DNA of 64,000 nt from Desulfofundulus australicus DSM 11792 (GCF_900129285.1 NZ_FQUW01000014.1:25675-89674); one strand, 5' to 3'. Shown: positions 1-8,678, numbered from the stretch's first letter. The notes: a model not told the origin generated them from the sequence alone. Program-made: numbers and translations.

Positions 1-1
1 A

Positions 2-349
2 GAAGCCAGCCAGCTCTGCGACCGGCTGGTGATCATGGATCGGGGGGAAATCCTGGAGGAAGGAAAACCCGGGGAACTGGTGGCCAGGCACATCGGGCAG
101 GAAGTGGTGGAAGTGGGCCTGGAACAGATGGAGGAAGCAGCAACGGCACTGGTGGTGGAGCGAACCGGCCACCTGCTGCGGGAGCACCTGGAGGTGGGGG
201 ACAACCTCTTTCTTTTCCCCCGGGAAAAGGGCCAGGCCGTGCTTCAGGCCCTGCAGGACCTGCCCCTGCGTTTCTCCCACCTGCTGCTGCGCCCCGCCAC
301 CCTGGAGGACGTTTTCTTAAAACTTACGGGAAGGGGGTTGCAGGCTTGA
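2..349 (+). CDS. ABC-2 exporter ATP-binding subunit, C-terminal part (5' truncated by window edge)
   Basis: Only the last 115 codons are present. They begin just after the Walker B region, with an EASQLCDRLVIMDRGEILEEG-like segment that matches the switch-histidine and post-D-loop part of NodI/DrrA-type ABC ATPases. The rest is the C-terminal accessory domain seen in such exporters, ending in TLEDVFLKLTGRGL, the usual tail of this family. The stop overlaps the TTG start of the permease gene (TTGA), so the two are probably translationally coupled as an ATPase-permease pair. The substrate cannot be told. The assignment is by family resemblance; the ATP-binding core lies outside the window. Confidence 0.85.
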   Translation, partial: EASQLCDRLVIMDRGEILEEGKPGELVARHIGQEVVEVGLEQMEEAATALVVERTGHLLREHLEVGDNLFLFPREKGQAVLQALQDLPLRFSHLLLRPATLEDVFLKLTGRGLQA

Positions 350-1116
350 GGTTCCCGGACGTCTCCCCGCTGGTGTGGCAGGTACTGCGCCGCCACCTGA
401 TTGTTTTCAGCCGCAACTGGGTGACAAACCTCACCTTCAATTTTTTTGAACCCCTGCTTTACATCACGGCACTGGGCGTGGGCCTGGGTGCCTATGTACA
501 GGACATGGAAGGGCTGCCCTACCTGCATTATCTTGCCCCGGGGCTGGTGGCCTCCTCAGCCATGTTTGCCACCACCTACGAGTGCACCTACGGCACCTTC
601 GTGCGCATGGAGTTCCAGAAAACCTTCCACGCCATGGTAGCCACGCCGGTAAGCATTGATGACGTTATCGTGGCGGAAATATTGTATGGCACCTTCAAGA
701 GCGTGCTGTACGGCACGGTAATCCTGCTGGTCATTCTGGTCCTGGGGCTGGTAACCTCGCCGTGGGCACTTCTCGTCCCGCCGGTGCTGGCTGTCGCGGG
801 ATTCCTCTTTGCCATCCTCTCCATGATCTGGACGGGGCTTGTACCCAATATGGAGAATTTCAATTACTTTTTTTCCCTGATCATGACGCCCCTGTTCCTT
901 TTCTCGGGCGTCTTCTTCCCTTTAAGCGGCCTGCCCAAAATCATGCAGGATCTGGCCTGGCTGAGCCCCCTCTACCATGTGGTCAACCTGGTCCGGAGCC
1001 TGGTGCTGGGGCAGGTCCATCCAGGCCTGCTGGGGGATTTCCTCTGGCTCTCGGTGCTGGCAGCCGTACTGTTCCCCCTGTCCCTGAAGTTGATACGCCG
1101 GCTGATCATCAAATAG
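346..1116 (+). CDS. ABC-2 type exporter permease (NodJ-like)
   Basis: A 256-residue integral membrane protein with about six hydrophobic segments, of the ABC-2 permease type paired with NodI-like ATPases. The segment around residues 165-200 (NYFFSLIMTPLFLFSGVFFP followed by a loop and LSPLYHVVNLVRSL) is the characteristic ABC-2 signature. The start is a TTG that overlaps the stop of the ATPase gene, with an AAGGGGG Shine-Dalgarno site about 8 bases upstream. It would move an unknown substrate out across the cytoplasmic membrane. It converges on the znuB-like gene, with 9 bases between the two stops. Confidence 0.9.
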   Translation: MRFPDVSPLVWQVLRRHLIVFSRNWVTNLTFNFFEPLLYITALGVGLGAYVQDMEGLPYLHYLAPGLVASSAMFATTYECTYGTFVRMEFQKTFHAMVATPVSIDDVIVAEILYGTFKSVLYGTVILLVILVLGLVTSPWALLVPPVLAVAGFLFAILSMIWTGLVPNMENFNYFFSLIMTPLFLFSGVFFPLSGLPKIMQDLAWLSPLYHVVNLVRSLVLGQVHPGLLGDFLWLSVLAAVLFPLSLKLIRRLIIK

Positions 1117-1125
1117 CCCGTTTTT

Positions 1126-2007
1126 TCAGGGGCCGGATGTCCGCTCTCCGAGTTTAACCAGGGGGAGCTTTTCTTCTCCCTTCACCAGGCGGCGGCGCTG
1201 CCAGGCACGCCGGGCGGCGATAAAGAGCTGGGTCAGCAGGAAAATGGCCGCCGCCAGCAGGACGATGGAGCCACCGGGAGCTGTGCCCAGGTAGTAGGAG
1301 AAGAGAAGGCCGCACAGGCAAACCGTCACCCCCAGAACCAGGGAAACCCGGAAAAGGCTCCGGAAACTACCGGCGAAGAGCTGGCCGGTAAGCACCGGGA
1401 TGACCATCAGGGCTCCGACCAGCAGGACTCCCACCACCCTGGTGGCCACGCTCACGGTGAGGGCCACCAGCAGGATGAAGAGCATGTTCAGGCGGTCCAC
1501 CGGCAACCCGGCCACCCGGGCGCACTCCTCGTCGAAGGAAATGAAAAATAATTCTTTGTAGAACAGGAACAGCAGGAGCATGGCCGCTGCTCCCACCACC
1601 AGGATCAGCAGCAGGTCCGCCGGGCTGACGGTAAGAATACTGCCAAAGAGGTAACCCATGATGTCCACATTAAAGCCCCGGACCAGGCTGATCAGGACCA
1701 CGGCCAGGGCCAGCCCGGTGCTCAGCATCAGGGCCAGGACCGCCTCACCGTGCAGGCGACCGGTAGCCCGCAGGCGCTCCACGCCCACGGCAGCCGCCAG
1801 GGTCACCCCCAGGGTGGTCAGGGAGGGGAAAATACCCAGGATCATACCCAGGGCCAGCCCGGCCAGGGAAACATGGGCCAGGGTATCGGCCATGAAGGCG
1901 TAGCGGCGCAGAACCAGAAAAACGCCTACCGCCGGGCAGATCACGCCCGCTACCAGCCCGGCCAGAAGTGCCCGGACCATAAAATCATACGCAAAAATTT
2001 CTCCCAT
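1126..2007 (-). CDS. znuB: Zinc/manganese ABC transporter permease (ZnuB/MntB family)
   Basis: A 293-residue membrane protein with eight to nine hydrophobic segments, typical of the ABC-3 family permease for Zn2+ or Mn2+ uptake. It starts with a family-like motif (FMVRALLAGLVAGVICPAVG). It is the last gene of a fur-znuA-znuC-znuB group on the minus strand. It is separated from znuC by 322 bases that hold a MITE-like element, so it may be partly uncoupled from the upstream genes. Metal specificity (Zn versus Mn) cannot be fixed from sequence. Zn is favoured because the regulator gene is adjacent and the binding protein is ZnuA-like. Confidence 0.88.
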   Translation of the reverse strand: MGEIFAYDFMVRALLAGLVAGVICPAVGVFLVLRRYAFMADTLAHVSLAGLALGMILGIFPSLTTLGVTLAAAVGVERLRATGRLHGEAVLALMLSTGLALAVVLISLVRGFNVDIMGYLFGSILTVSPADLLLILVVGAAAMLLLFLFYKELFFISFDEECARVAGLPVDRLNMLFILLVALTVSVATRVVGVLLVGALMVIPVLTGQLFAGSFRSLFRVSLVLGVTVCLCGLLFSYYLGTAPGGSIVLLAAAIFLLTQLFIAARRAWQRRRLVKGEEKLPLVKLGERTSGP

Positions 2008-2056
2008 GACCGGTTCCCTTCTTTGTTAACCAGAATTAAAAGTTGTTCCCAAATAA

Positions 2057-2074
2057 CCACCCCTCCCGGGGTGG
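2057..2074. repeat. GC-rich hairpin between MITE copy 1 and znuB
   Basis: A perfect 7-bp inverted repeat, CCACCCC / GGGGTGG, with a 4-base loop. In the znu transcript it lies after the inserted MITE and 50 bases before the znuB start, followed by TTATTTGGG. It could act as a weak terminator or a stability element. No long U tract follows, so termination is unproven. Confidence 0.4.
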
Positions 2075-2093
2075 TGTAGACAGAGCATCCGGG

Positions 2094-2307
2094 ATGTGCC
2101 CTGGTTTTAGTCGTCGCTCCCGGTCGTATCGCCGGCCGGGCCAAAAGGCCCCGGCTCCGGTCCCCGGCGGGTACCGGCCACATTCACACCTCCTGTGTTC
2201 AGGTGGCCTCCGCGGACATCCTGCCGCGGCCCCGCCTCATCCCGTCGCCTGTGCCTGGCCCGGCAGCGCTCACTCCAGGTCGCTCCTCTTTTAAAACCAG
2301 GGCACAT
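2094..2307 (-). mobile_element. MITE-like repeat element, copy 1 (inside the znu operon)
   Basis: A 214-bp non-coding element bounded by terminal inverted repeats ATGTGCCCTGGTTTTA and TAAAACCAGGGCACAT (16 bp). A second copy of 197 bp lies in opposite orientation at 11356-11552. The copies share long internal blocks: CCGCGGACA hairpin, CACCTGAACACAGGAGGTGTG, the GGCCGGTACC region and a GGGCCTTTTGGCCC hairpin. Short ORFs inside it show the same peptide in both copies over part of their length, but the shared reading frame is broken between the copies, so coding is unlikely. No clear target duplication is visible. It separates znuC from znuB. Confidence 0.75.
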
Positions 2308-2329
2308 AAAGAGTTTGCCAGCAGCCTGA

Positions 2330-3085
2330 TCACCCCTCCCAGTGGCTGTGCACCACCCGCCGCACAGGTGCGCCGTAGAGGCGGGACAGGTTGGCGGCAG
2401 TTAATACCCGGGAGGGGGCACCGCAGCAAACCAGGCGCCTGTTAATGCAGGCCACCCTGCTCACCCGCTGCGCCACGGCACCGGTGTCGTGGGTCACGGT
2501 GATCAGCGTGATACCCAGGTCCCTGTTCAGGTGCTCCAGGAGGGAGTAAAAAGAGTCGAGAGCCCTGCTGTCAAGACCCACCACCGGTTCGTCCAGCACC
2601 AGCAGCTCGGGCCTGCCCACCAGCGCCCGGGCAATAAACACACGCTGCTGCTGCCCGCCGGACAGACAGCCGATGACCCGGTGGCGGGCCCCGGCCATGC
2701 CCACCAGTTCCAGGGCTTCCTCCACCGCCCGGCGGTCTTCCCTCCCCGGCTTCCGGCCGGGACCCAGCAGACCAAAGCGGCCGGACAGGACTACCTCCTC
2801 CACCGTGGCCGGAAAGCGGGTATCAAAACTGGTGGCCTTCTGGGGTACGTAGCCAATCCGGTGCCACTGGCGAAAACGCTGCACCGGGACACCAAACAAC
2901 CTTATTTCCCCGGAAAGCGGTTTTAACAGCCCCAGGACTAACCTGATCAGGGTTGTTTTACCCGATCCGTTGGGCCCCATCAGAGCCAGGAAATCTCCCG
3001 GCAGGACGGACAGGTTAATTCCCTCCAGGATTAATTCCCCGCCGTAGCTGAAGAACAGGTCCCTGACCTCAACCACAGGTTTCAT
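2330..3085 (-). CDS. znuC: Zinc/manganese ABC transporter ATP-binding protein
   Basis: A 251-residue ABC ATPase. Walker A is GPNGSGKT at about residues 37-44, the signature is LSGGQQQR near 143-150, and Walker B/D-loop is LLVLDEPVVGLD near 163-174, all intact. It resembles ZnuC/MntB ATPases of the metal ABC-3 family and would drive the znuB permease. The start ATG overlaps the znuA stop (ATGA), indicating translational coupling in the order znuA-znuC. The MITE-like element begins 22 bases downstream of its stop. Confidence 0.92.
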   Translation of the reverse strand: MKPVVEVRDLFFSYGGELILEGINLSVLPGDFLALMGPNGSGKTTLIRLVLGLLKPLSGEIRLFGVPVQRFRQWHRIGYVPQKATSFDTRFPATVEEVVLSGRFGLLGPGRKPGREDRRAVEEALELVGMAGARHRVIGCLSGGQQQRVFIARALVGRPELLVLDEPVVGLDSRALDSFYSLLEHLNRDLGITLITVTHDTGAVAQRVSRVACINRRLVCCGAPSRVLTAANLSRLYGAPVRRVVHSHWEG

Positions 3086-4002
3086 GAGTGATCACCCAGC
3101 GCCACTTTCAACCGGGCCAGGTTTTCCCTCATTATGGAGAGATAATTTTCCCCCCGCTTCTCCTCCTCCGGGGTTATGTTTCCCAGGGGATTGAGCACCA
3201 GCGTTTCCGCTCCCACTTCCCTGGCCAGGGTGCGGGATACTTTGGGGCTTACCAGGGCTTCAAAGAAAACGTATTTAACATCATGCTCCCGGCAAAAAGC
3301 CACTATCTCGCGCATGCGGACCGGATCGGGCTCACTTTCCGGTGAAAGACCCATCAAGGCCACCTGCTGGAGCCCGTATCGCCGGGCCAGGTAGGCAAAG
3401 GCCGCGTGGGAGGTGACAATTTCCCTGCGCCGGAAATCCTGCGCGGCTGCCCGGTACTCCCGGTCCAGTTCCCGCAATGCGGCCAGGTATTCATCAGCCC
3501 GGGAGCTGTAGTAGGCAGCGTGATCCGGGTCGACGGCAATATAGGCATCCCGTATTTTTTTTACTATTTCCTGGGCCAGAACCGGATCCAGCCAGACATG
3601 GGGGTCCACCCCCGCTTCACCGTGGTCGCCCGGGCCGGCAATCAGATCCAGGCCCCGGCTGGCTTCGACCACCCTGACCCCTTTCTCCTCCAGCAAGCCC
3701 AGCTGCCGCTGCACCCAGGGTTCCATGCCGGCACCGTTGTAGATGAAGACCCTGGCCCGGGCGAGAGCAGCCATGTCTTTCGGCGTTGGCTCCCAGGTAT
3801 GGGGCTCCGCACCTGCGGGCAGAAGCCTGGTTACTTCCACCCTTTCTCCCCCCACCTGGCGGGCAAAGTCGTAAAGGGGGTAAATGGTAGTCACCACGGC
3901 TATCTTCTCCCCGGCCGCCGGCACAGCGGTATTCCCGCTGCAGCCGGGCAGCCAGAGCAACAGCAAACCGGCCAGAAATAAAAAGGTTTTCCACGCTTTC
4001 AA
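3082..4002 (-). CDS. znuA: Zinc-binding lipoprotein (metal ABC transporter substrate-binding protein)
   Basis: I place the start at a TTG (4002) with GAGGAGGAG eight bases upstream. The open frame continues to 4125 but overlaps the regulator gene. The 306-residue product opens with a lipoprotein signal ending LPGC (Cys about residue 21), then a SitA/ZnuA-type domain. Probable metal ligands are the His of PHTWEP, the His of DPHVWLDP and the His of TSHAAFAYL. A short His-containing segment (GDHGEAG) replaces the long His-rich loop of Proteobacterial ZnuA. It would capture zinc or manganese outside the membrane and pass it to ZnuB. Confidence 0.9.
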   Translation of the reverse strand: MKAWKTFLFLAGLLLLWLPGCSGNTAVPAAGEKIAVVTTIYPLYDFARQVGGERVEVTRLLPAGAEPHTWEPTPKDMAALARARVFIYNGAGMEPWVQRQLGLLEEKGVRVVEASRGLDLIAGPGDHGEAGVDPHVWLDPVLAQEIVKKIRDAYIAVDPDHAAYYSSRADEYLAALRELDREYRAAAQDFRRREIVTSHAAFAYLARRYGLQQVALMGLSPESEPDPVRMREIVAFCREHDVKYVFFEALVSPKVSRTLAREVGAETLVLNPLGNITPEEEKRGENYLSIMRENLARLKVALGDHS

Positions 4003-4024
4003 ATTCCCGCTCCTCCTCAGCCCG

Positions 4025-4480
4025 TTAAGAGTGGTGGGAAGACCCGTCTGACACTTGTTGACATTTTGGGCAATATCCGTATATTTTAAACGCGTGGCCG
4101 GTAATTTTAAAGCCCGGCTTTTCAAACTGAGCCCGGATCAGGCAGTCCTCGGGGCAGAAGGCCAGTTCCTCAGCCCGGCCGCATTTCAGGCAGACCAGGT
4201 GGTGGTGATGCCCGTTGCCGGCAAATTCAAAGCGCCGGCAGCCGTCGGGGAAATCCAGCTCGCTGGCCAGGCCGCAGCGGACAAACAGGTTTAAAGTGCG
4301 GTAAATGGTATCAAAACTGATGCTGGCATAGCGCTTCCGGACCAGCCGCCAGATCTCCTCGGCGCTCAGGTGTTCCTCCCCGCCCGCCTCTTCAATTAAA
4401 ATGCGCAGCACTTCCTGGCGCTGCGGTGTCAGGCGCACGCCCTGCTCCTTCAGCTTGTGCAGGGCCTCCTGTAATTTCAT
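4025..4480 (-). CDS. Fur-family metal-responsive repressor (probably Zur)
   Basis: A 151-residue Fur-family protein with an N-terminal winged helix (RLTPQRQEVLRIL, then SFDTIYRTLNLF) and a C-terminal dimerisation/metal domain. GNGHHHHLVCLKCG and a later CPKC supply the two CxxC pairs of the structural zinc site. It is first in the znu gene group, 22 bases before the znuA start, so it most likely represses zinc uptake (Zur). Fur or PerR specificity is not excluded. I looked for the Bacillus-type Zur box (TCGTAAT-n-ATTACGA) upstream and did not find a good match. Confidence 0.9.
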   Translation of the reverse strand: MKLQEALHKLKEQGVRLTPQRQEVLRILIEEAGGEEHLSAEEIWRLVRKRYASISFDTIYRTLNLFVRCGLASELDFPDGCRRFEFAGNGHHHHLVCLKCGRAEELAFCPEDCLIRAQFEKPGFKITGHAFKIYGYCPKCQQVSDGSSHHS

Positions 4481-4531
4481 AGCTATGCCTCCTAGATCAG
4501 AATTATTCCTATGTACCAGTGCTTATTACTT

Positions 4532-4560
4532 ATTTAATCAAAGGGCCCGGCTTTTGTCAA
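4532..4560 (-). promoter_or_regulatory. Sigma-A type promoter of the fur-znu operon
   Basis: Reading the minus strand: TTGACA, a 17-base spacer, then TTAAAT (4 of 6 to consensus). It lies 52 bases upstream of the regulator start, which suits a short 5' leader that may hold an operator. Confidence 0.65.
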
Positions 4561-4716
4561 GTTATAAAACGTCCCAGGTTAACCCATTTTCCACCTGTTT
4601 TCCGGCCAGCACCCGGGCTCCTGCTCAAATTTTACGCGGCCCGTTCTAAAAACTACCAGCCGGTTATATGTTTTATAACAATAACGTCCGGAAATTCGGG
4701 GTTCGGAGTGAGGGGC

Positions 4717-5391
4717 TTGTCTTTCGGGATCACCTATTTATCAGCCTTTACCCTGGGCCTTTTGCATGCCCTGGAACCGGGTCACGGGAAGAGCATCATG
4801 GGGGCCTACCTGGTTATTTCCCGGGGACGGGCTGTTGATGCGCTGCTCCTGGGGCTGATCACGGCCATCACCCACACCCTGGTGGTTATGATCCTGGCCC
4901 TGGGCGCCCGCTGGGTCACCTGGTTCACCGTGGCAACAGCCGGGGTACCCCGGCAGGAACTGGAAGTCTGGCTCCGGCTGATCTCCGGCCTGCTCATTGC
5001 CTTCATCGGCCTGCGCCTGCTCTTCTACCGGGGAAACAGGTGCCCGCACTGCGGTCACAGGGTGCACCTGCCCGCGGGGGCCGGGGTTGGACGGGACCGC
5101 TGGGGTGTATTGCTGGTGGGAATTACAAACGGGCTTTTCCCCTGCCCGGGGGCCCTGACCGTAATGCTTCTCTCCATTGGCAGCGGCACACCCCTGGTGG
5201 GACTGGGCCTGGTGCTGGCCTTCGGCCTGGGTGGCGCGCTGGCCCTGGTGGGGGTGGGATTATTATTTGTCAAGCTTTCCCACCTGGCCCAGAACATGCT
5301 GGGACAGCGCAGCTGGCGCTGGCTCACGGTAACCAGCGGCCTGCTGATTTTTTTTACCGGCCTTTTAACCGTGTGGACGGCCCTGCCCTAA
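4717..5391 (+). CDS. NicO/RcnA-type nickel-cobalt or sulfite-exporter-like permease
   Basis: A membrane protein of about 224 residues with six hydrophobic segments. It begins with TLGLLHALEPGHGKSIMGAY; the HALEPGHGK motif is diagnostic for the NicO/RcnA branch (HX-type motif in the first helix). A CPHCGHRVH motif in the central loop may bind metal. The open frame reaches back to 4519, but the upstream part does not look like this family. I prefer TTG 4717 (GGAGTGAGG upstream), with GTG 4708 as an alternative. It is divergent from the fur-znu operon, so a role in divalent metal handling is plausible; substrate and direction are inference. Confidence 0.75.
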   Translation: MSFGITYLSAFTLGLLHALEPGHGKSIMGAYLVISRGRAVDALLLGLITAITHTLVVMILALGARWVTWFTVATAGVPRQELEVWLRLISGLLIAFIGLRLLFYRGNRCPHCGHRVHLPAGAGVGRDRWGVLLVGITNGLFPCPGALTVMLLSIGSGTPLVGLGLVLAFGLGGALALVGVGLLFVKLSHLAQNMLGQRSWRWLTVTSGLLIFFTGLLTVWTALP

Positions 5392-6260
5392 AAAGGCGCC
5401 TTCTTCCGTGCCACCACCAGCCGCTCCCGGCCGGCCAGATCCCGGTGCACCCGGTACTGCCAGGTATCCGGCGGGAACAGGGGGCCGAGCAGGGAAACCT
5501 GGCCGGGACTTATCTCCATAAGCAGGTGCCCGCCCGGCACCAGTAACTCCCGGGCCTGGGGAACCAGGCGGCGGTAGAGCTCCAGGCCGTCCGCACCGCC
5601 GTCTAAAGCCAGGTGCGGCTCGTAGCAGGCCACATCCGGCATCAGCCGGCCAATATCAGCCGATGGTATATAGGGCAGGTTGGCGGCCACCAGGACCAGG
5701 CTGCCCGGGGGAAGTATTTCCCGCACCGGGGCCAGCAGGTCTCCGGAGAGAAAAACAATGCGGCCGGTTACCCCGTGCCGCCGGGCATTTTCGGCAGCCA
5801 CCGCCAGGGCTGCCGGGGAAATATCGGTGGCATAAACCGTACCCCGGGCCAGGTAGCGGGCCAGGCTGACGGCAATGGCCCCGCTGCCCGTTCCCACATC
5901 GGCAAGCAGGGGCTCCCCGGGGACGTCCCCCCTGCCCAGAATTTCCAGGGCCATCTCCACCAGCAGCTCCGTTTCCGGGCGGGGAATGAGCACATCCCGG
6001 GTGACCAGGAAGTCCAGTCCCATAAACTCCCGGTGGCCCGTCAGGTAGGCCACCGGCTCGCCGGCGGCGCGCCGGCTCAGCATTTCCTCAAATCTTACCC
6101 TTTCCTCCCGGGTTAAGGTGCGGTGGGCTTCCCGGTACAGACCCACACGGTCCGTACCCAGAACGTGGGCCAGGAGCACCTCCGCCTCCAGGGCAGCAGC
6201 CTCAATTCCCTTCCGGTGCAAAAAGGCCCTGGCCCGGGCCAGGGCAGCAGCGATATTCAT
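5388..6260 (-). CDS. prmC: Peptide chain release factor N5-glutamine methyltransferase
   Basis: A 290-residue PrmC/HemK protein with an N-terminal helical domain followed by a class I SAM methyltransferase domain (DVGTGSGAIA, residues 121-130). The catalytic motif reads NLPY (194-197) rather than the usual NPPY. It methylates the Gln of the GGQ motif in RF1/RF2, and it lies directly downstream of prfA (16-base gap), the classic pairing. Its stop overlaps the stop of the convergent permease gene by 4 bases. Confidence 0.94.
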   Translation of the reverse strand: MNIAAALARARAFLHRKGIEAAALEAEVLLAHVLGTDRVGLYREAHRTLTREERVRFEEMLSRRAAGEPVAYLTGHREFMGLDFLVTRDVLIPRPETELLVEMALEILGRGDVPGEPLLADVGTGSGAIAVSLARYLARGTVYATDISPAALAVAAENARRHGVTGRIVFLSGDLLAPVREILPPGSLVLVAANLPYIPSADIGRLMPDVACYEPHLALDGGADGLELYRRLVPQARELLVPGGHLLMEISPGQVSLLGPLFPPDTWQYRVHRDLAGRERLVVARKKAPF

Positions 6261-6276
6261 ATTGTTTCCTCCCCGT

Positions 6277-7350
6277 TCAGGCGCTGTCCGCCTCTTGCAG
6301 GCGCCTGGCCTGGTCCGTAGTCACCAGGGCATCGATAATTTCATCCAGTTCACCCATGAGAACATCCTCAAGCCGGTGGATGGTCAGGCCAATCCGGTGG
6401 TCGGTAACCCGGTTTTGCGGGAAGTTATAGGTGCGGATCCGCTCGCTGCGGTCCCCCGTGCCGACCATGGAACGGCGGGCGGAGGCAATTTTTTGCTGCT
6501 GCTCCTCCTGCAGCCGGTCCAGGAGGCGGGCCCGCAGGACCCGCATGGCCTTCTCTTTATTTTTATGCTGGCTTTTTTCATCCTGGCAGGAAACCACAAT
6601 TCCTGTGGGCAGGTGGGTGATGCGAACCGCCGACTGGGTCGTATTCACCGACTGCCCCCCGGGCCCCGTGGAGCAGAAGACATCTATCCGCAGGTCATTG
6701 GGGTTGATCTCCACTTCCACTTCCTCAGCTTCCGGCAGGACGGCCACCGTCGCCGCGGAAGTATGGATGCGTCCCCCCGATTCGGTGGCGGGAACCCGTT
6801 GCACCCGGTGCACACCGCTTTCAAACTTCAACTTGCTGTAGGCGCCCTTGCCTTCTATTAGAAAAATGATCTCCTTAATCCCGCCCAGGTCGGTGTAGCT
6901 GGTATTCATCAGGTCAATTTTCCAGCCCTGGCGCTCGGCATACCGGGTATACATCCGGAACAGGTCGGCAGCAAAAAGCGCCGCCTCTTCACCCCCGGTA
7001 CCGGCCCGAATTTCCATAATCACGTTCTTCTCATCATTGGGGTCCCTGGGCAGCAGGAGAACCTTTAATTTATGTTCCAGTTCCTCTTTTTTTTCCTCCA
7101 GGGTTTCCAGTTCCGCTTCCACCAGTTCCCGGAAATCGGGATCCAGTTTTTCACGCAGAAGTTCCTTTGCCTCCTGGAAATCCCGGCATACCTTTTTATA
7201 ATCCCGGTAGACAGCAACAATCTCTTCCAGCTCGGCGTGGGTTTTGACATACTGCTGCCAGCGCTGCCGGTCGTTCATTACTTCCGGGTCGGCAATAAGC
7301 CTGCCCAGTTCCTCATAACGCTGCTCCAGGCTGTCCAGCTTTTCCAGCAT
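6277..7350 (-). CDS. prfA: Peptide chain release factor 1
   Basis: A 357-residue RF1. The stop-codon recognition tripeptide PAT is at 187-189 and the peptidyl-tRNA hydrolysis motif GGQ at 231-233; both are canonical. The open frame starts at a GTG (7362), but that GTG lies inside the Shine-Dalgarno AGGAGGTGAT, so the ATG 7 bases after that box (7350) is the better start and gives the usual family length. It overlaps the end of the upstream DUF1385 gene by 38 bases. RF1 terminates translation at UAA and UAG. Confidence 0.95.
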   Translation of the reverse strand: MLEKLDSLEQRYEELGRLIADPEVMNDRQRWQQYVKTHAELEEIVAVYRDYKKVCRDFQEAKELLREKLDPDFRELVEAELETLEEKKEELEHKLKVLLLPRDPNDEKNVIMEIRAGTGGEEAALFAADLFRMYTRYAERQGWKIDLMNTSYTDLGGIKEIIFLIEGKGAYSKLKFESGVHRVQRVPATESGGRIHTSAATVAVLPEAEEVEVEINPNDLRIDVFCSTGPGGQSVNTTQSAVRITHLPTGIVVSCQDEKSQHKNKEKAMRVLRARLLDRLQEEQQQKIASARRSMVGTGDRSERIRTYNFPQNRVTDHRIGLTIHRLEDVLMGELDEIIDALVTTDQARRLQEADSA

Positions 7351-8215
7351 ACCTGGCATCACCTCCTAGCACCGCACCCAGGGCGGCAATGGCTACCTCC
7401 ACCTGGTCGTCGTCGGGTTCCCGGGTGGTCAAGCCCTGCAGCCACCGGCCCGGAATGATGAAAAGACGGCACAGAAAGAACCGGGGGTACCTGGCCGATA
7501 GCTTCAGCAGTTCATAGGAAACCCCCGCCAGCAGGGGCAGCAACAGGATGCGGGAAGTTACCCGCCACCAGAGAACCTGCTCGCCCAGCAGGGAGAACAG
7601 GAATATGCTCACCACCAGCACAATCAGGATAAAGCTGGTGCCGCAACGGGGATGAAAGGTGGAATATTGCTGCACCCGGGAAACCACGAGCTCATCCCCG
7701 GCCTCGTAAGCGTTGATCACCTTGTGTTCGGCCCCGTGATATTGAAAAACCCGCCGGATATCGGGCAGCATCCCGATGGATACCACATACAGGAGAAAGA
7801 CTCCCAGCCGGATCACCCCTTCAACCAGGTTCTGGAGAAAGGGGCCCCGCAGGAATCCGGCCAGCAGGTGGGCCAGGCCGGCGGGAAGAACCACGAATAA
7901 AAATATCCCCAGGGCCAGGGCAACGGCCAGGGTTAAAATAATATCCCGGGTGGTCAGTTCTTCCTCTTCTTCCACAGCCTGGCTGGCTGAAAAGGAAAGG
8001 GCTTCCAGGCCCATAACCAGGGATTCAACCAGCACCACCACCCCCCTGATGAAAGGCCATTTCAACAGGGGAACACGGGCCGCCAGGGAACCCACGGGCC
8101 TGGTATCCAGAACCAGGGTGGCATCGGGCCGGCGTACTGCCACTGCTCTTAAAGCCGGCCCCCGCATCATCACACCCTCAATAACAGCCTGCCCGCCGTA
8201 TTGAAAATTGCCCAT
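7313..8215 (-). CDS. DUF1385 membrane protein (YqhQ family)
   Basis: A 300-residue protein with the DUF1385 hallmark N-terminus ([14 protein letters not shown]) and several membrane segments between about residues 95 and 235. A conserved block, [17 protein letters not shown], carries the HGAEHK motif (two His, one Glu), and HPRCGTSF follows. The function of the family is not established; a role in metal or envelope biology is only a guess. The gene lies between rpmE and prfA, a common Firmicute arrangement (rpmE, DUF1385, prfA, prmC), and overlaps prfA. Confidence 0.9.
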   Translation of the reverse strand: MGNFQYGGQAVIEGVMMRGPALRAVAVRRPDATLVLDTRPVGSLAARVPLLKWPFIRGVVVLVESLVMGLEALSFSASQAVEEEEELTTRDIILTLAVALALGIFLFVVLPAGLAHLLAGFLRGPFLQNLVEGVIRLGVFLLYVVSIGMLPDIRRVFQYHGAEHKVINAYEAGDELVVSRVQQYSTFHPRCGTSFILIVLVVSIFLFSLLGEQVLWWRVTSRILLLPLLAGVSYELLKLSARYPRFFLCRLFIIPGRWLQGLTTREPDDDQVEVAIAALGAVLGGDARYAGKAGQPGAAL

Positions 8216-8277
8216 TGTCCTCTCCCCTTACCCGAGCTGGAGGAAAATACCCGGGCAGCACACGCCTCCAAGCAAAT

Positions 8278-8297
8278 AGCAGAGCGCCCGCTCTGCT
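8278..8297 (-). terminator. Hairpin after rpmE
   Basis: A perfect 9-bp stem AGCAGAGCG / CGCTCTGCT with a 2-base loop just past the rpmE stop. On the minus strand ATTTGCTT follows, so the U tract is weak. It may only partly terminate, letting transcription enter the DUF1385-prfA-prmC genes. Confidence 0.55.
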
Positions 8298-8299
8298 AC

Positions 8300-8500
8300 C
8301 TATTTCAAGCCATATTTTTTACGGAACCGGTCGGCCCTTCCCCTGGTCTCCACCGTGCGCTGGGAACCAGTAAAGAAGGGGTGACACTTGGAACAGATTT
8401 CTACCCTGAGCTCCTTTTTGGTGGAGCCGGTCTCAAAAGTATTGCCGCAGACGCAGATCACCCTCGCCGGCCCGTACTTGGGATGAATGCCTTCTTTCAC
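8300..8500 (-). CDS. rpmE: 50S ribosomal protein L31, zinc-binding (C+) form
   Basis: 66 residues, the usual length. The Cys set typical of type A L31 is present: CVCG near residue 17 and CSKCHPF near 36, ending in a basic tail ([10 protein letters not shown]). It is a zinc-storing protein of the large subunit. It has its own promoter and a hairpin downstream. A zinc-free paralogue, if present, is outside this window. Confidence 0.96.
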   Translation of the reverse strand: MKEGIHPKYGPARVICVCGNTFETGSTKKELRVEICSKCHPFFTGSQRTVETRGRADRFRKKYGLK

Positions 8501-8554
8501 CGGAAAATCACCTCGCTTAAAAGCACATCATGATCGTAAATTACATGCTCAATC

Positions 8555-8583
8555 ATTATAACATAGTGTATAATATGGAGCAA
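8555..8583 (-). promoter_or_regulatory. Promoter of rpmE, extended -10 type
   Basis: Minus strand TTGCTC, a 17-base spacer and a perfect TATAAT preceded by TGT (extended -10 TGn). It lies 55 bases upstream of the rpmE start. A plus-strand TATAAT at 8569-8574 overlaps it and could serve the divergent diguanylate cyclase gene, but it has no good -35. Confidence 0.6.
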
Positions 8584-8678
8584 GGTTAAATCACTTGAAG
8601 AGCATAGATATTACATGATATGTTAATGTCAGGTAAAACTGATATTCATCACCAACCTTCCTGCAGGAGGTTTTTTAT

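Noticed and set aside
2107..2307. Small proteins inside the MITE-like copies
   Set aside because: Both copies share part of a peptide (RGGHLNTGGVNVAGTRR), but the frame is broken between copies, so conservation is at DNA level.
3082..4125. Long form of znuA starting at 4125
   Set aside because: It would overlap the Fur-family gene by 100 bases and hide the lipoprotein signal; TTG 4002 has the ribosome site.
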